Position numbers and translations under genes: made by a program. Below, in pieces: positions 1 to 7,723 of a stretch of DNA of 64,000 nucleotides. Source of the stretch: Trebonia sp963737285 (GTDB taxonomy: Bacteria; Actinomycetota; Actinomycetes; Streptosporangiales; Streptosporangiaceae); contig CAVTRT010000002.1 of the NCBI GenBank assembly GCA_963737285.1, positions 1,054,001 through 1,118,000 on the forward strand, read 5' to 3'. How positions within the stretch are numbered: position 1 is the first letter of the stretch; every line of letters begins with the position of its first letter. The notes beneath the pieces are model-generated. The model was not told where the DNA came from. It searched no databases and was given only the letters and a program-made list of their open reading frames with translations.

Positions 1-72
1 CCTGCGATCCGGCTAGGCCGACCGTGTGGGCGATGTCCGGCCACGCTTCGAGTTGGCGTTCCACGCAGACCT

Positions 73-248
73 TCAAGCGGCGCCTTCAGCTGATCCACCA
101 GGGATGCCGCATACCAGCGTGAAGACCGCGCTGAGCACGGGCACCAGCCCCTGGCCTCGAACACGCGCCGGTACTGCGCGGTGAAGCTCACCGCGGCGGC
201 AGCCCCAGACAGAACGAGCAATCCGGCGGCGGCACAGTAAGCCAATAT
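73..248 (-). pseudogene. DUF2637 (SpdB2-like) N-terminal fragment
   Basis: Reading down from 248, one frame gives a hydrophobic helix rich in Ala, Gly, Leu and Val followed by the segment SFTAQYRRVFEARG, which resembles the first membrane helix and loop of DUF2637 proteins of actinomycete integrative elements. Near 150 the sense shifts to the frame ending at 73, so there is a frameshift and the rest of the protein is missing. The DUF2637 match is from memory of the family; the frameshift is seen directly. Confidence 0.4.
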
Positions 249-250
249 CG

Positions 251-273
251 CGGTGAGATATCACAGTGAGATG
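251..273. promoter_or_regulatory. Repeated operator-like element, copy 1
   Basis: Two GTGAGAT words in direct orientation lie just upstream of the DUF2637 fragment. The 23-bp stretch matches 20 of 23 positions with 5791-5813, which precedes a minus-strand micro-operon. Same placement in front of two mobile-element gene sets suggests a shared repressor site; the repressor is not identified. Confidence 0.45.
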
Positions 274-375
274 CCCGCAGGGCTAATCCTGTCGCGCGAG
301 TCGCGAACTGGGCCGAGCTGACGGGCCCGTTCGGAAAATTGGCACGCCAGCCAGCGGGGAGGAGCAGGGGCGCGG

Positions 376-702
376 TTAGGCTACGGCCTGCAGGGATCCG
401 GGCTCGGCCTTGGCTGCGGTGGCCTCGGCGCGGACGGCTGCGGTCAGGGCGCTGGCGTGGCCGCGGCCGATGCGCATCTGGGCGCGGAGCGCGTCACGGG
501 AAATGGGCCTGCCGGTCACCGCGCGATGGCCGGCGTCAAGCTTGCGAGCCTGGGCAAGGAGGCTCTCGGGAAGTGCCGGGGGCACCTCGGACGCGAACCC
601 GACTACCGGGGCGGTAGTGATGGTGATCGCGCGGCGCGTGAAGGCCTCGCCGGAAGCCGGCGGGCGGGCGTCTGCGGGAGCTACGGGGTCATCGGTGCGC
701 AC
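376..702 (-). pseudogene. DUF2637 protein C-terminal region fragment
   Basis: This 108-residue reading frame carries the segment ARKLDAGHRAVTGRPISRDA followed by a basic Ala-rich helix, which is the style of the helix-turn-helix-like tail at the C-terminus of DUF2637/Spd proteins from actinomycete integrative elements. No membrane helices precede it and no convincing start is seen. It lies upstream of, not downstream from, the N-terminal fragment at 73-248, so the two cannot be one simple gene and the locus has been rearranged. Confidence 0.4.
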
Positions 703-750
703 AAGGTCCCCTCTTGGTCTGGTGCCGGTCGAGGGGAAGGCGGCGGCCCC

Positions 751-1105
751 TCATGCGCTTGTCAGTCCCCGCAGGAACAGCGCGGACTGCGCGGGAGTGA
801 AGGCCAACGCTCTCAACGGTAATCATCCCGCTGTCGCCGCTCACCCCGGCGAGCACGTCGAACTGCCCCTCCATCACCTCCCGGCCGCCAACGTTCTGGT
901 GCAGCGCCGCCTCCCCGATAACCAGGTGGATATCCGGCTTGCGCTCGCCGAGGACCGACTTCCGCCGGGCCAGCGTCGCCTCAACGGCCCGCTCCCGTGC
1001 CCCGTCGTCCGCAAGGCCCTGGTCAGCCCCCGCCAGCGCCCGCGCATACGCCGGGGTCTGCAGCAACGCTGGTACTCGCTGGGGTTCATAGGCAATGACC
1101 CGCGA
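751..1105 (-). pseudogene. Broken Scr1-family regulator (DUF5753) fused to a DUF397-like tail
   Basis: The frame from about 1105 reads as the ligand-binding-like DUF5753 domain: a PALLQTPAYARAL segment, an ERxxxxxARRKSVL helix and IGEAALHQNVGG. The N-terminal XRE helix-turn-helix expected before it is absent. After about 810 the reading shifts frame and ends in AFTPAQSALFLRGL, which looks like the end of a DUF397 protein, so two neighbouring family members seem to have been joined by deletion. Probably non-functional. Confidence 0.55.
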
Positions 1106-1287
1106 AGCCCCTGCTGGCCGACCAAGCGAACTTGACGGGAAGGTGAACACGCAACCCGGAGTTACTTGCCGGACAGAATGTGTCGGTTCGACAGTTCTCA
1201 TCCTGACAGGTGTCTGCCTGGCTAGGATGTACCAGTGCGGGCCAAAGTGGCACGCGCTTGCCAGTTATTGAAGGAGCGAACACTTCC

Positions 1288-2172
1288 ATGGCGGACGGTG
1301 CGGACCCCAGCGTCCAGCGGCGCAGGCTCGGGCTTGAGCTGCGCAGAGGGCGCGAGGCTGCCGGACTCACCCAGCGTGAGGCTGCCAGGGAGGTCGAATG
1401 GTCGCTGTCGAAGCTGATCAGGATCGAGTCGGGAGCGCAGGGGATCTCGGTGACCGACCTGAACGCCCTGCTGGCCTTGTACGGAGTGACGGCCCCAGAC
1501 CGGGTCGCCGCACTAGCGACCGCGGCGCGAGGCAGTCGTGGCCAGTCTTGGTGGAATGGCTACCGGGACATCGTCTCGCCGCAGTTTGCCCAGCTCCTTG
1601 GCCACGAGAGCCAAGCTGCGTCACTACGGGTCGCTCATCCATTCCTCATCCCGGGCCTGCTGCAGACGGAAGAGTACGCAGCCGCCCTGATGGGCGTCTA
1701 CCGTGATCACGGGCGCGCGAAGCGGATCATCGACCTACGTATGGAGCGACAGGACCGGCTGTTCGACTCGGGAGCCGAGTCCTCCTTTGTTGTCGGGGAG
1801 GAGGCTCTGCATCGCTGGATCGGGGGACCAAGCGTCCTGCGCCGTCAGCTGGAGCACCTGCTTGACATAGGCCAGCACGCGGGCGCGGCCATCCGGATCG
1901 TGCCCTTCAGGGGAGGCTCGCATCCGGGGCTGCAGAGTCCCTTCACCCTGCTGAGGCTCAGGGAGACAGACGAGGAAGTCCTCTTCCTCGAAAGCATTAA
2001 TGGTGACGATCTGGCCCGTGACGAGCCGGATCGGATCGCTGAGTACGGGGAGTACTTCGAAACGATGTACGGGATCGCACTACCACGTAAAGATGGAGAC
2101 GCTTTGCTCAGGGAACGGATAGACCGCCTGAGTCATGCCGAGGAGACAGAGACCGGCGGGACGGCGGTTTGA
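1288..2172 (+). CDS. XRE-family regulator, Scr1/DUF5753 type
   Basis: A 294-residue cytoplasmic DNA-binding protein. An XRE helix-turn-helix occupies roughly residues 12-65 (LRRGREAAGLTQREAAREV, then the recognition helix WSLSKLIRIESG). The DUF5753 domain follows, with the hallmark LIPGLLQTEEYAAAL and FVVGEEALHRWIGG segments. I chose ATG 1288 because GGAG lies about 9 nt upstream; the frame is open to a GTG at 1210. Such regulators are usually encoded beside DUF397 proteins, and one lies at 2873-3118. They are described as antitoxin-like regulators of DUF397 partners; the regulon here is unknown. Confidence 0.85.
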   Translation: MADGADPSVQRRRLGLELRRGREAAGLTQREAAREVEWSLSKLIRIESGAQGISVTDLNALLALYGVTAPDRVAALATAARGSRGQSWWNGYRDIVSPQFAQLLGHESQAASLRVAHPFLIPGLLQTEEYAAALMGVYRDHGRAKRIIDLRMERQDRLFDSGAESSFVVGEEALHRWIGGPSVLRRQLEHLLDIGQHAGAAIRIVPFRGGSHPGLQSPFTLLRLRETDEEVLFLESINGDDLARDEPDRIAEYGEYFETMYGIALPRKDGDALLRERIDRLSHAEETETGGTAV

Positions 2173-2231
2173 ACATACGGCGACCTTGACGCTGTGCCCC
2201 CTCATCCAGGTAGTTGGCGTAGGAGAACATC

Positions 2232-2885
2232 ATGGCGGAGAACCCGTCTCCGGGCGATGACCCACATCGCGCGCCTCCCGATCGTCCCGAGAGCATTATC
2301 GGCCTGATCTCTGAGACGCTCGGTGAAGACAATCGGACGAAGAACTTGATCCTGCTCGTCATCGCTTCGGGCATGACCATCGCCGTAGTCGTCGACGTGC
2401 TTGTGCTCTTGGCCAAGGGGATGCACGGCTTGGCCAACCCGGCTGCCTGGCTACCTGGCGGAGCAGTCGGCGGACCATGCCTAGTGTGGATCGTCGTCTG
2501 GATCAGGCGGGCACGCCGTGGAGGCGCGATCAGTGGCGATAGGGCCGACGGTAAGCACCCCGCATCGCGCGCAGTAGAGCAGAGTCGTAGCCAAGTCCCG
2601 CAAGAACGCATACCGAGACAAGCACGGCGGACCAGACCACAAGGGACGCCGTCCCGGAAACGAAGAAGCTTACGACAGTCGCCGCAGCGGCCCCCAGCAC
2701 ACCGGACACGAGGCAGTAGACAGCCAGGGAAGGCGGGCGCTGCAGCCGATCGGGTCTGCGGTAGTCGCCCATGTGCACGAGGATGCCCCCTACCCGCAGA
2801 GATCCGTCCACCATGTTGTCACCTCCTCGCTCCTGGAACCTCGGGACACCCCGGCGTAGGCTGCGCGACTGCTCACCCGACATAA
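2232..2885 (+). CDS. Small membrane protein with an antisense-like C-terminal extension
   Basis: The first 105 residues look coding: an acidic N-terminus and two hydrophobic helices (about 38-60 and 75-90) ending in a basic WIRRARRG motif. From about 2545 the frame is Arg, Pro and Gln rich and runs exactly antisense to the gene at 2530-2814, so the natural stop was probably lost and the last 110 residues are not selected sequence. Start ATG 2232 has GGAG about 10 nt upstream. Function unknown. Confidence 0.5.
   Translation: MAENPSPGDDPHRAPPDRPESIIGLISETLGEDNRTKNLILLVIASGMTIAVVVDVLVLLAKGMHGLANPAAWLPGGAVGGPCLVWIVVWIRRARRGGAISGDRADGKHPASRAVEQSRSQVPQERIPRQARRTRPQGTPSRKRRSLRQSPQRPPAHRTRGSRQPGKAGAAADRVCGSRPCARGCPLPAEIRPPCCHLLAPGTSGHPGVGCATAHPT
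2530..2814 (-). CDS. Small membrane protein
   Basis: A 94-residue protein with two strongly hydrophobic helices (about residues 29-50 and 54-73) and a basic C-terminus ending YRRPYRH. ATG 2814 is favoured over the upstream ATG 2889 because AGGAGG lies 7 nt before it. It converges with and overlaps the plus-strand gene starting at 2232. Function unknown; it lies downstream of a DUF397 gene on the same strand and could be co-transcribed. Confidence 0.6.
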   Translation of the reverse strand: MVDGSLRVGGILVHMGDYRRPDRLQRPPSLAVYCLVSGVLGAAAATVVSFFVSGTASLVVWSAVLVSVCVLAGLGYDSALLRAMRGAYRRPYRH

Positions 2886-3118
2886 GCATGCCGACTTGAG
2901 AAGTAGGTCAGTTCGCCGTCGGGCGCAGGCTTCCGTGTGATGTGCCGCGTGAAGGCGGACCACTGAGCGCCAGCGAGCACCAGCACGCAGCCCCTTGCCG
3001 CATCCGCCGAGTCGCGAACAAGTACATGACCGCCGAGACTGGCGACCTCAACGCAGTCACTCGGCAAGCATGCGCTGCTCTTACGCCATGCGACTGCGGA
3101 TCCATCCGCCGCGGACAT
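2873..3118 (-). CDS. DUF397 domain protein
   Basis: An 81-residue protein with the DUF397 pattern: WRKSSAC near the N-terminus, CVEVASLGGHVLVRDSAD in the middle and AGAQWSAFTRHI near the end. Members sit beside Scr1-type XRE regulators, as here (1288-2172), and the pairs are regarded as regulatory or toxin-antitoxin-like modules in mycelial actinomycetes. ATG 3118 has AGGAAGG 8 nt upstream; another ATG at 3148 is possible. Confidence 0.8.
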   Translation of the reverse strand: MSAADGSAVAWRKSSACLPSDCVEVASLGGHVLVRDSADAARGCVLVLAGAQWSAFTRHITRKPAPDGELTYFSSRHAYVG

Positions 3119-3714
3119 GCACCCGTCCTTCCTGGTGCTCAGGCGCACCGGCGCAAGCGAGCATGCTCGTTATCTCGCCCTAAGCGATCAAGGCTTACCC
3201 CGCTGTAAGCCATACCGTGGACCGCAGTAAGAGTGTAAATATTTCCATGCGTATTGTCCACGCATTCAGGCAATCCACGCTATTCAGCTATCCGCCACAT
3301 AGGCGGGTCAAGAGATCAGAGGAAAGTTGCAAGATGTTGCTTCACAGCTGGCGTCATAATTTAATCCTGATGCATATGGCGATATTGCAGATAGTGCGAT
3401 TTCTCCCCGCGCAAGTGCGTGAGTCGACCACTCCGCCTGTGCGCTCTGGCCGATTCCTAGCCGATGCACTTGCGTATCGTGCTCGCCTCTGTCGGAGGTG
3501 CTAGCGGAGAAGTCAGGGACTTCTCGGCAGAGGAGCAGCCCGGCTCAAGGTCGTAGATCGGCGGCACAAGCCGGTAAGGCAGACAGTGAGCCTCAGCCTC
3601 CGACAACATCCTCCCACTACCTCGTGTACTCGCGATTTTGTCAGTGCGGGCAGGTGAGGACTGCTGCCATCATGACCGTGGTTGGAGCCGCGAGGAACTC
3701 GTACAGACCGTCGC
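3119..3714. other. Gene-free, relatively AT-rich stretch
   Basis: No frame here has the codon bias of the flanking genes. The part from about 3200 to 3400 is clearly less GC-rich than its surroundings, which fits foreign or intergenic DNA. I see no tRNA, terminator or convincing repeat. Confidence 0.5.
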
Positions 3715-4323
3715 CTAACGCCTGGTGGCCAGGAGAGTCCTCGCTGTCTTGATGATTCGCTCGGCAGTACGGCGACTGGTGCCCCACTCGGCCGCCAGGA
3801 GTGCCGCCGACGGCTCACCCCCGGACCGCAGCCCGGCCAGCCCACGGACTAGCCGGTCATCGCCCGCATAGGGATGCGGCTTGGCGGGAGCCCCAGGCGT
3901 GCCGGGCTTGTGCCCGCCTCCCATGCCCTCGCGGTTGTCGGCCGTCGCCCACACGGTCGAGCGCTTCCACAGCGGGGCCGGTCGGCCCTAGCTGGTCGTC
4001 CCGTGGGCGTCAGGCTCGGGAAAGTAGCCCAGCCGCCGGTTGGCGTGGATCACGTGGCGGCTGGCGTACCTCAGCATGCGGGCGGCCTCGGCCGCGTCGA
4101 CTAGGTCGTCCGAGTCGCCCTCCCGGTCGACCTGGGTCAGCGACTCGATCTTGCCGCGCAGGTGCCCCTCATGCCCGGCGGTCCACTCGTCCTCGTACCA
4201 GTAGTCGACCCGGCCGATCCGGCCGGCCTTCTCCGGATGCCCGGTCCGGGCGCGCTCGCGGTACCAGCCGTTGATCGTGGTCCGCGGGACCCCGCGCGCC
4301 GCCATGTCCTCGCGGCCGATCAC
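3715..4323 (-). pseudogene. MerR/excisionase-like HTH protein interrupted by an in-frame TAG
   Basis: The first part (GTG 4323 down to 3991) carries an HTH-like segment RTTINGWYRERAR and the region VDAAEAARML. The amber codon at 3988-3990 ends it, yet the same frame continues without another stop to 3715 through PLWKRSTVW and a second HTH-like helix pair, EWGTSRRTAERIIKTA. The continuation shows this was one gene of about 200 residues with a single nonsense change. Coding sense also seems to extend about 30 nt upstream of 4323 to a GGAGG, without a standard start codon. A second, split copy lies at 54297-56037. Confidence 0.6.
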
Positions 4324-4614
4324 CGGGCGCCCATTAATGGCCGGAATGAGAACTACCTCCTCGACGCAGCCACATCCGAGACACGACCAGAACGACCCGG
4401 CCCCTGCCTCGACCCGGACCGACCCCGGTATCCTAGGCCGCCGCCATCCGCGCCACGTAGCTGACGGAAAGCCCGGCTGTCTAGAATCCGTGCAAGCTCC
4501 ACGGCGTTGGATCCGACCCGAGGTCGACCTCAGGTCGACCTCGGGTCGACCTCGGACCCGGCCGGTCGAGGACGATCCCGCCCGCCTGATGGGGTCGGCG
4601 AACGACGCGACGGC

Positions 4615-4869
4615 TCACCGCCACCGCGAGCTGGCCTCTTCGGGCGCGGCCAGGCGGGCAGTCATCGCGATGTCGACGCGCCACACCTGGCCGTCGCCCA
4701 GGCGCCGCAAGTACACCGGGCCCGCGCCTGGCTCCCAGTCCAGCTCGCCAGCCAGTTCCACGTCGCCGAACCCTGCGATGCGGAAGACGCCCTCCTGCTC
4801 CAGCCACCGCTCTATCCGGTGCTGGAACAGGCCAGCAAGCAGTTCCTCGTCACTGCACCTCCTACCCAC
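4615..4869 (-). CDS. Hypothetical acidic protein, last gene of a micro-operon
   Basis: An 84-residue protein with an amphipathic helix (SDEELLAGLFQHRIERWLE) and a likely beta-rich C-terminal half containing YLRRLGDGQVWRVDIA. Start GTG 4869 overlaps the stop of the preceding small gene, so translation is probably coupled. It belongs to the minus-strand series beginning at 5780. No function is recognised; sets of such tiny genes are common near the regulatory end of actinomycete integrative elements. Confidence 0.55.
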   Translation of the reverse strand: MGRRCSDEELLAGLFQHRIERWLEQEGVFRIAGFGDVELAGELDWEPGAGPVYLRRLGDGQVWRVDIAMTARLAAPEEASSRWR

Positions 4870-4990
4870 GGGAGGCCTCCCCGTCGGCGAGCTCGTCACG
4901 CAGGTACGCGAGCGTGTCAGCCTCCCCGTCGGCGTCTGCCTCGATCGTGGCCCGCATGGCCGCGAGCAGGCTGGCCCGGTCAAGGCGCAT
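4862..4990 (-). CDS. Small acidic helical protein
   Basis: Forty-two residues, MRLDRASLL then an acidic helix with EADADGEADTLAYLRDEL. Bias and composition look coding in this frame but not in the other two. Its stop overlaps the GTG of the next gene. It may be a separate coupled gene, or the true C-terminus of the gene at 4991-5154 after a one-base frameshift close to 5005, where the sequence has a short direct repeat of CTTTCCGGC. Confidence 0.45.
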   Translation of the reverse strand: MRLDRASLLAAMRATIEADADGEADTLAYLRDELADGEASRG

Positions 4991-5154
4991 GCCGGAAAGC
5001 TCGCCGGAAAGCCTCCGTCCAGTGCCCGGCCGAGCTGCTGCCACGTCTCGGCGAGCGCCGGCGTCGCCGCCGCGAGCCCGGCGACCACGTCGTGCGCGCT
5101 GTGGTGGCGGACATAGACCGCATGCAGGCTGATCGGGGTTGCCCTTGTGCTCAT
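4991..5154 (-). CDS. Small hypothetical protein, probably frameshifted at its 3' end
   Basis: From ATG 5154 (GGAG 7 nt upstream) the frame reads as a helical protein with ISLHAVYVRHHSAHDVVAGL and ALAETWQQLGRALDGG. Around 5005 the sense moves to the frame of the 4862-4990 gene, while this frame stays open through that gene in a Ser/Pro/Arg-rich shadow and joins the frame of the 4615-4869 gene. The start overlaps the stop of the preceding 32-residue ORF as ATGA. Confidence 0.45.
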
Positions 5155-5249
5155 GTTTTTTCTCCACAATGAGTGCGCGAGCTGAGCAGCCCCTGGCTCT
5201 CCGTCGCCGTGTCGATGATGGCGAAGGCCTCGATCGTGGTGGTGGTCAC
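5151..5249 (-). CDS. 32-residue protein coupled on both sides
   Basis: A short ORF from GTG 5249 to TGA 5151: it begins VTTTTIEAFAIIDTATE and ends SRTHCGEKT. Its GTG overlaps the stop of the upstream membrane protein (GTGA) and its stop overlaps the next start (ATGA). Overlap at both ends is strong evidence that it is translated. Function unknown. Confidence 0.5.
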   Translation of the reverse strand: MTTTTIEAFAIIDTATESQGLLSSRTHCGEKT

Positions 5250-5452
5250 TCGCCGCCCTCCCTGCGGCCGGCGCGGGTCGAGACGAGCAGGCGGCGGGAG
5301 GCCGCGCCCTGCTGCTCTCCGCTGACCTCGAAAAGCGAGGCACGGCGAGTCCGGTTAATGCTGACGCAGAACAGCACCAGCGCGCCGAACGCGGAACCGC
5401 CGATGAACGCGATGACGCAGAAGATGACGAAGATGGTGGTCGCTGAGGGCAT
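5246..5452 (-). CDS. Single-span membrane protein
   Basis: Sixty-eight residues with one transmembrane helix at about 5-30 (IFVIFCVIAFIGGSAFGALV) and a basic cytoplasmic-type tail. ATG 5452 lies 7 nt after the stop of the upstream gene. It is the second gene of the micro-operon and overlaps the following 32-residue ORF. Confidence 0.6.
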   Translation of the reverse strand: MPSATTIFVIFCVIAFIGGSAFGALVLFCVSINRTRRASLFEVSGEQQGAASRRLLVSTRAGRREGGE

Positions 5453-5459
5453 TCGGGTC

Positions 5460-5780
5460 TCACCCCTGGCCGGCGTCGTCGTGGCGGTGCCCGCAGATGG
5501 CGACAGCACGGTAGTCGACTGGGCCGAACGACCGGGTTACCCCGTAGTGCTGGCGGCCGGCAGCCTCGCGCGGCTGGCTGCCGAGCAGTTCCGCGACAGT
5601 GTCGATCTCGGCGCGCATTACCGCGCAGTCATCATCCGGCGGGAACACGTACACGTCTGCGTAGCTGGGTGCAGGAACCCTGGGGCTGGATTCCAGGTAG
5701 TCGGCGAGCGCGCGGAGCCCATCGATCAGGGCAGCGCGCTCAGCGGGCGATCTGCGCCTATACCATGCGACCCACGCCAT
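5460..5780 (-). CDS. Hypothetical protein, first gene of a micro-operon
   Basis: A 106-residue soluble protein with a helical start (SPAERAALIDGLRALADYLE) and a mixed alpha/beta remainder (YADVYVFPPDDDCAVMRAEI, SFGPVDYRAVAI). This gene type recurs in actinomycete integrative elements as far as I recall, without known function. ATG 5780 is followed upstream by a palindromic operator-like block at 5785-5822, so it is probably the first gene of the transcript running to 4615. Confidence 0.6.
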   Translation of the reverse strand: MAWVAWYRRRSPAERAALIDGLRALADYLESSPRVPAPSYADVYVFPPDDDCAVMRAEIDTVAELLGSQPREAAGRQHYGVTRSFGPVDYRAVAICGHRHDDAGQG

Positions 5781-5784
5781 TTTA

Positions 5785-5822
5785 ATCTCACGGTGAGATA
5801 TCAGGGTGAGATTGACCTGAGA
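5785..5822. promoter_or_regulatory. Operator-like palindrome and repeats, copy 2
   Basis: A perfect 15-bp palindrome (ATCTCAC, centre G, GTGAGAT) at 5785-5799 is followed by two further GTGAGAT/CTGAGAT half-sites in direct orientation. It ends 5 nt from the start codon at 5780, a natural place for a repressor. The stretch 5791-5813 matches 251-273 at 20 of 23 positions. Confidence 0.55.
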
Positions 5823-6119
5823 TGAGGCACTATGCTACGCGCCCCGGGACGCCGTGATTTACTGATCACACAACCGCACACGCACGGCGAGGCAGGGGTT
5901 CGTCAAAGTCGCGGTTACAGTGCGTCGCTGAAGCTTGTTCCGGGGTGGTCTGCTGACAGGGGTCCGGGGGCGCAGGCGTTGTTACTTTCCGTGGCTGCTG
6001 CCGTGGGTGCGAGACGGGGCGCGATGGGAGTGAAAGCGCGAGAAGTGCGGGCGCGGCGAGGGTTCCCAGGGTGATGATTCAGGTTCCTACGCCACAGACC
6101 GTCACCACGGAGACCGACC

Positions 6120-7147
6120 TTGGCCGCGCCCGCTACTTCTTCATCATGGCTTATCGACTGCGTCCGCCGCCACCTGCCCGGGGGAACCCCGGCACCGGAC
6201 CCGGCGCAGTTCCGGGAGGCGCTGGCGGTGCGGCTGACCGACCCGCGCAAGCCCCGGGGGAAGCGGCACCCGCTGGCGTCGCTGGTATCGGTGCTGGTCG
6301 CGGGCATCGCGGCGGCGTGCGCCGGGGTGCTGGCGGTCGCGCAGGCCGCCGCGGAATGGGACCGGGAGGTGCTTGAGGCGCACGGCTGCTGGCGCAGTCC
6401 CCGGACCGGGCTGCCGGTCGCGCCCTCGGCCTCCACCCTGGACCGCCTCGGGAGGCTGCTCGACGCCGACGAGCTGGAGGCCGCGCTGAGCGGGGCGCTG
6501 GCCGCGCTCGCCTCGCTCCCGCTGGACGGCGCCGTCGTCACCATCGACGCCATGCAGTCGAACAGGGACAACGCGCTTTCCTGCGGAAAGCGAAAAAAGC
6601 GCACTACCTGTGGCCCGTCCTGGGCAACCAGCCGTCCCTGAGCGGGACCCTCAACGCGCTGCCCTGGGAAAGCGTCCCCGTCGCCGCCGCGACCAGCGAG
6701 ATCAGCCGCGGTCGCATCGAGACCCGCACCGTCCGCGTCCTGCCCGCCCCCGCCGGCGCCGGCTTCGAGGACGCGGCGCAGGCCGTGCTCATCGAGCGGT
6801 ACACCACGCAGAAGAAAAAGGGACAGTGGCGCACCAGCTGCGAGGCCGTCCTCTACATCACCAGCCTCGGCCCGGACGAGGCCACCCCGCAGGACCTGCT
6901 CGCCCACGTCCGCGGCCACTGGCGCGTCGAGCACGCCCACTGGCTACGCGACGTGATCTGGAAAGAAGACAAATCACTCATCCGAACCGGAAACGGACCC
7001 CAGGTCTGGTCCGCCCTCACCAACCTCGTCATCACCCTATTCCGCATACACGGAGTAACCACCTACACCGCCGAGACCCGCCGCAACGCCCAGGACCCCC
7101 GCCGCGCACTCCAACTATTGGGCATAACCATGCCCTCACCAGCCTGA
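6120..7147 (+). pseudogene. ISAs1-family transposase, internally deleted and frameshifted
   Basis: The N-terminal part has the ISAs1 signature DPRKPRGKRHPLASLVSV and the last part the C-terminal signature HVRGHWRVEHAHWLRDVIWK, ending at 7147. The section with the first catalytic aspartate is missing: LAALASLPLDG runs straight into VVTIDAMQSNRDNA. A frameshift near 6573 then moves the sense to the frame with KKAHYLWPVLGNQPS. It cannot be active. The element cut into the methylase copy whose end lies at 7199-7699. Confidence 0.75.
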
Positions 7148-7198
7148 ATACCACCCGGGACTTTGGCGAATCCCTGGGCTCTTTTCTCTAGTGCCCCG

Positions 7199-7699
7199 CA
7201 TTACTGGTGGGCGATTAGCCGCGGGTCAACCATGAAGGGCGATCTCCGGTATACGTCGTCAGATATAGTAGATACGCTTCCACTTCCCGAAGCAACTGCC
7301 GAAATGTGCGACCTCGGCGATCTCCTCGACACCTTCCGGCGGGATCTCATGCTGGCTAGGCAAGCGGGCCTGACCGCGACGTACAATCTAGTGCACAACC
7401 CGAAGTGCACCGACACCGACATCGCAGAGCTGCGTGCCATTCACCGCGCGATCGACGAGGCGGTGACCCGTGCCTACGGCTGGACTGATCTCCTAGATGC
7501 TGGCTTGGGCCACGGCTTCCACGACACCCGCCAGGGCACCCGCTATACGATCGCCCCCACCGTCATGCAGGAGATCCTGGACCGCCTCCTGGAACTCAAC
7601 CACGCGCGCTACGAAGCCGAAGTAAAAGCCGGCCTCCACGCCAAGAAGTCCCCCCGCAAGCGCCCCACCGCCCCCACGGACGACACGACTCTGTTCTGA
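7199..7699 (+). pseudogene. C-terminal stub of an Eco57I/DrmMI-like adenine methylase
   Basis: About 165 residues nearly collinear with the end of the methylase at 9611-12625: HYWWAISRGST, RQAGLTATYNLVHNP, ELRAIHRAIDEAVTRAYGWT and HGFHDTRQGTRYTIAPTVMQ all recur there with few changes. The stub begins where the ISAs1 remnant ends; the missing front half is not on the other side of the insertion, so insertion was followed by deletion. It shows that the locus once held two copies of this gene. Confidence 0.7.
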
Positions 7700-7723
7700 G
7701 CGGTCCCATCCGCGCGATAGCGA

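Noticed and set aside
5915..6940. 341-residue minus-strand ORF
   Set aside because: It is the antisense of the ISAs1 transposase, rich in Ala/Ser/Gly/Arg, with no family features.
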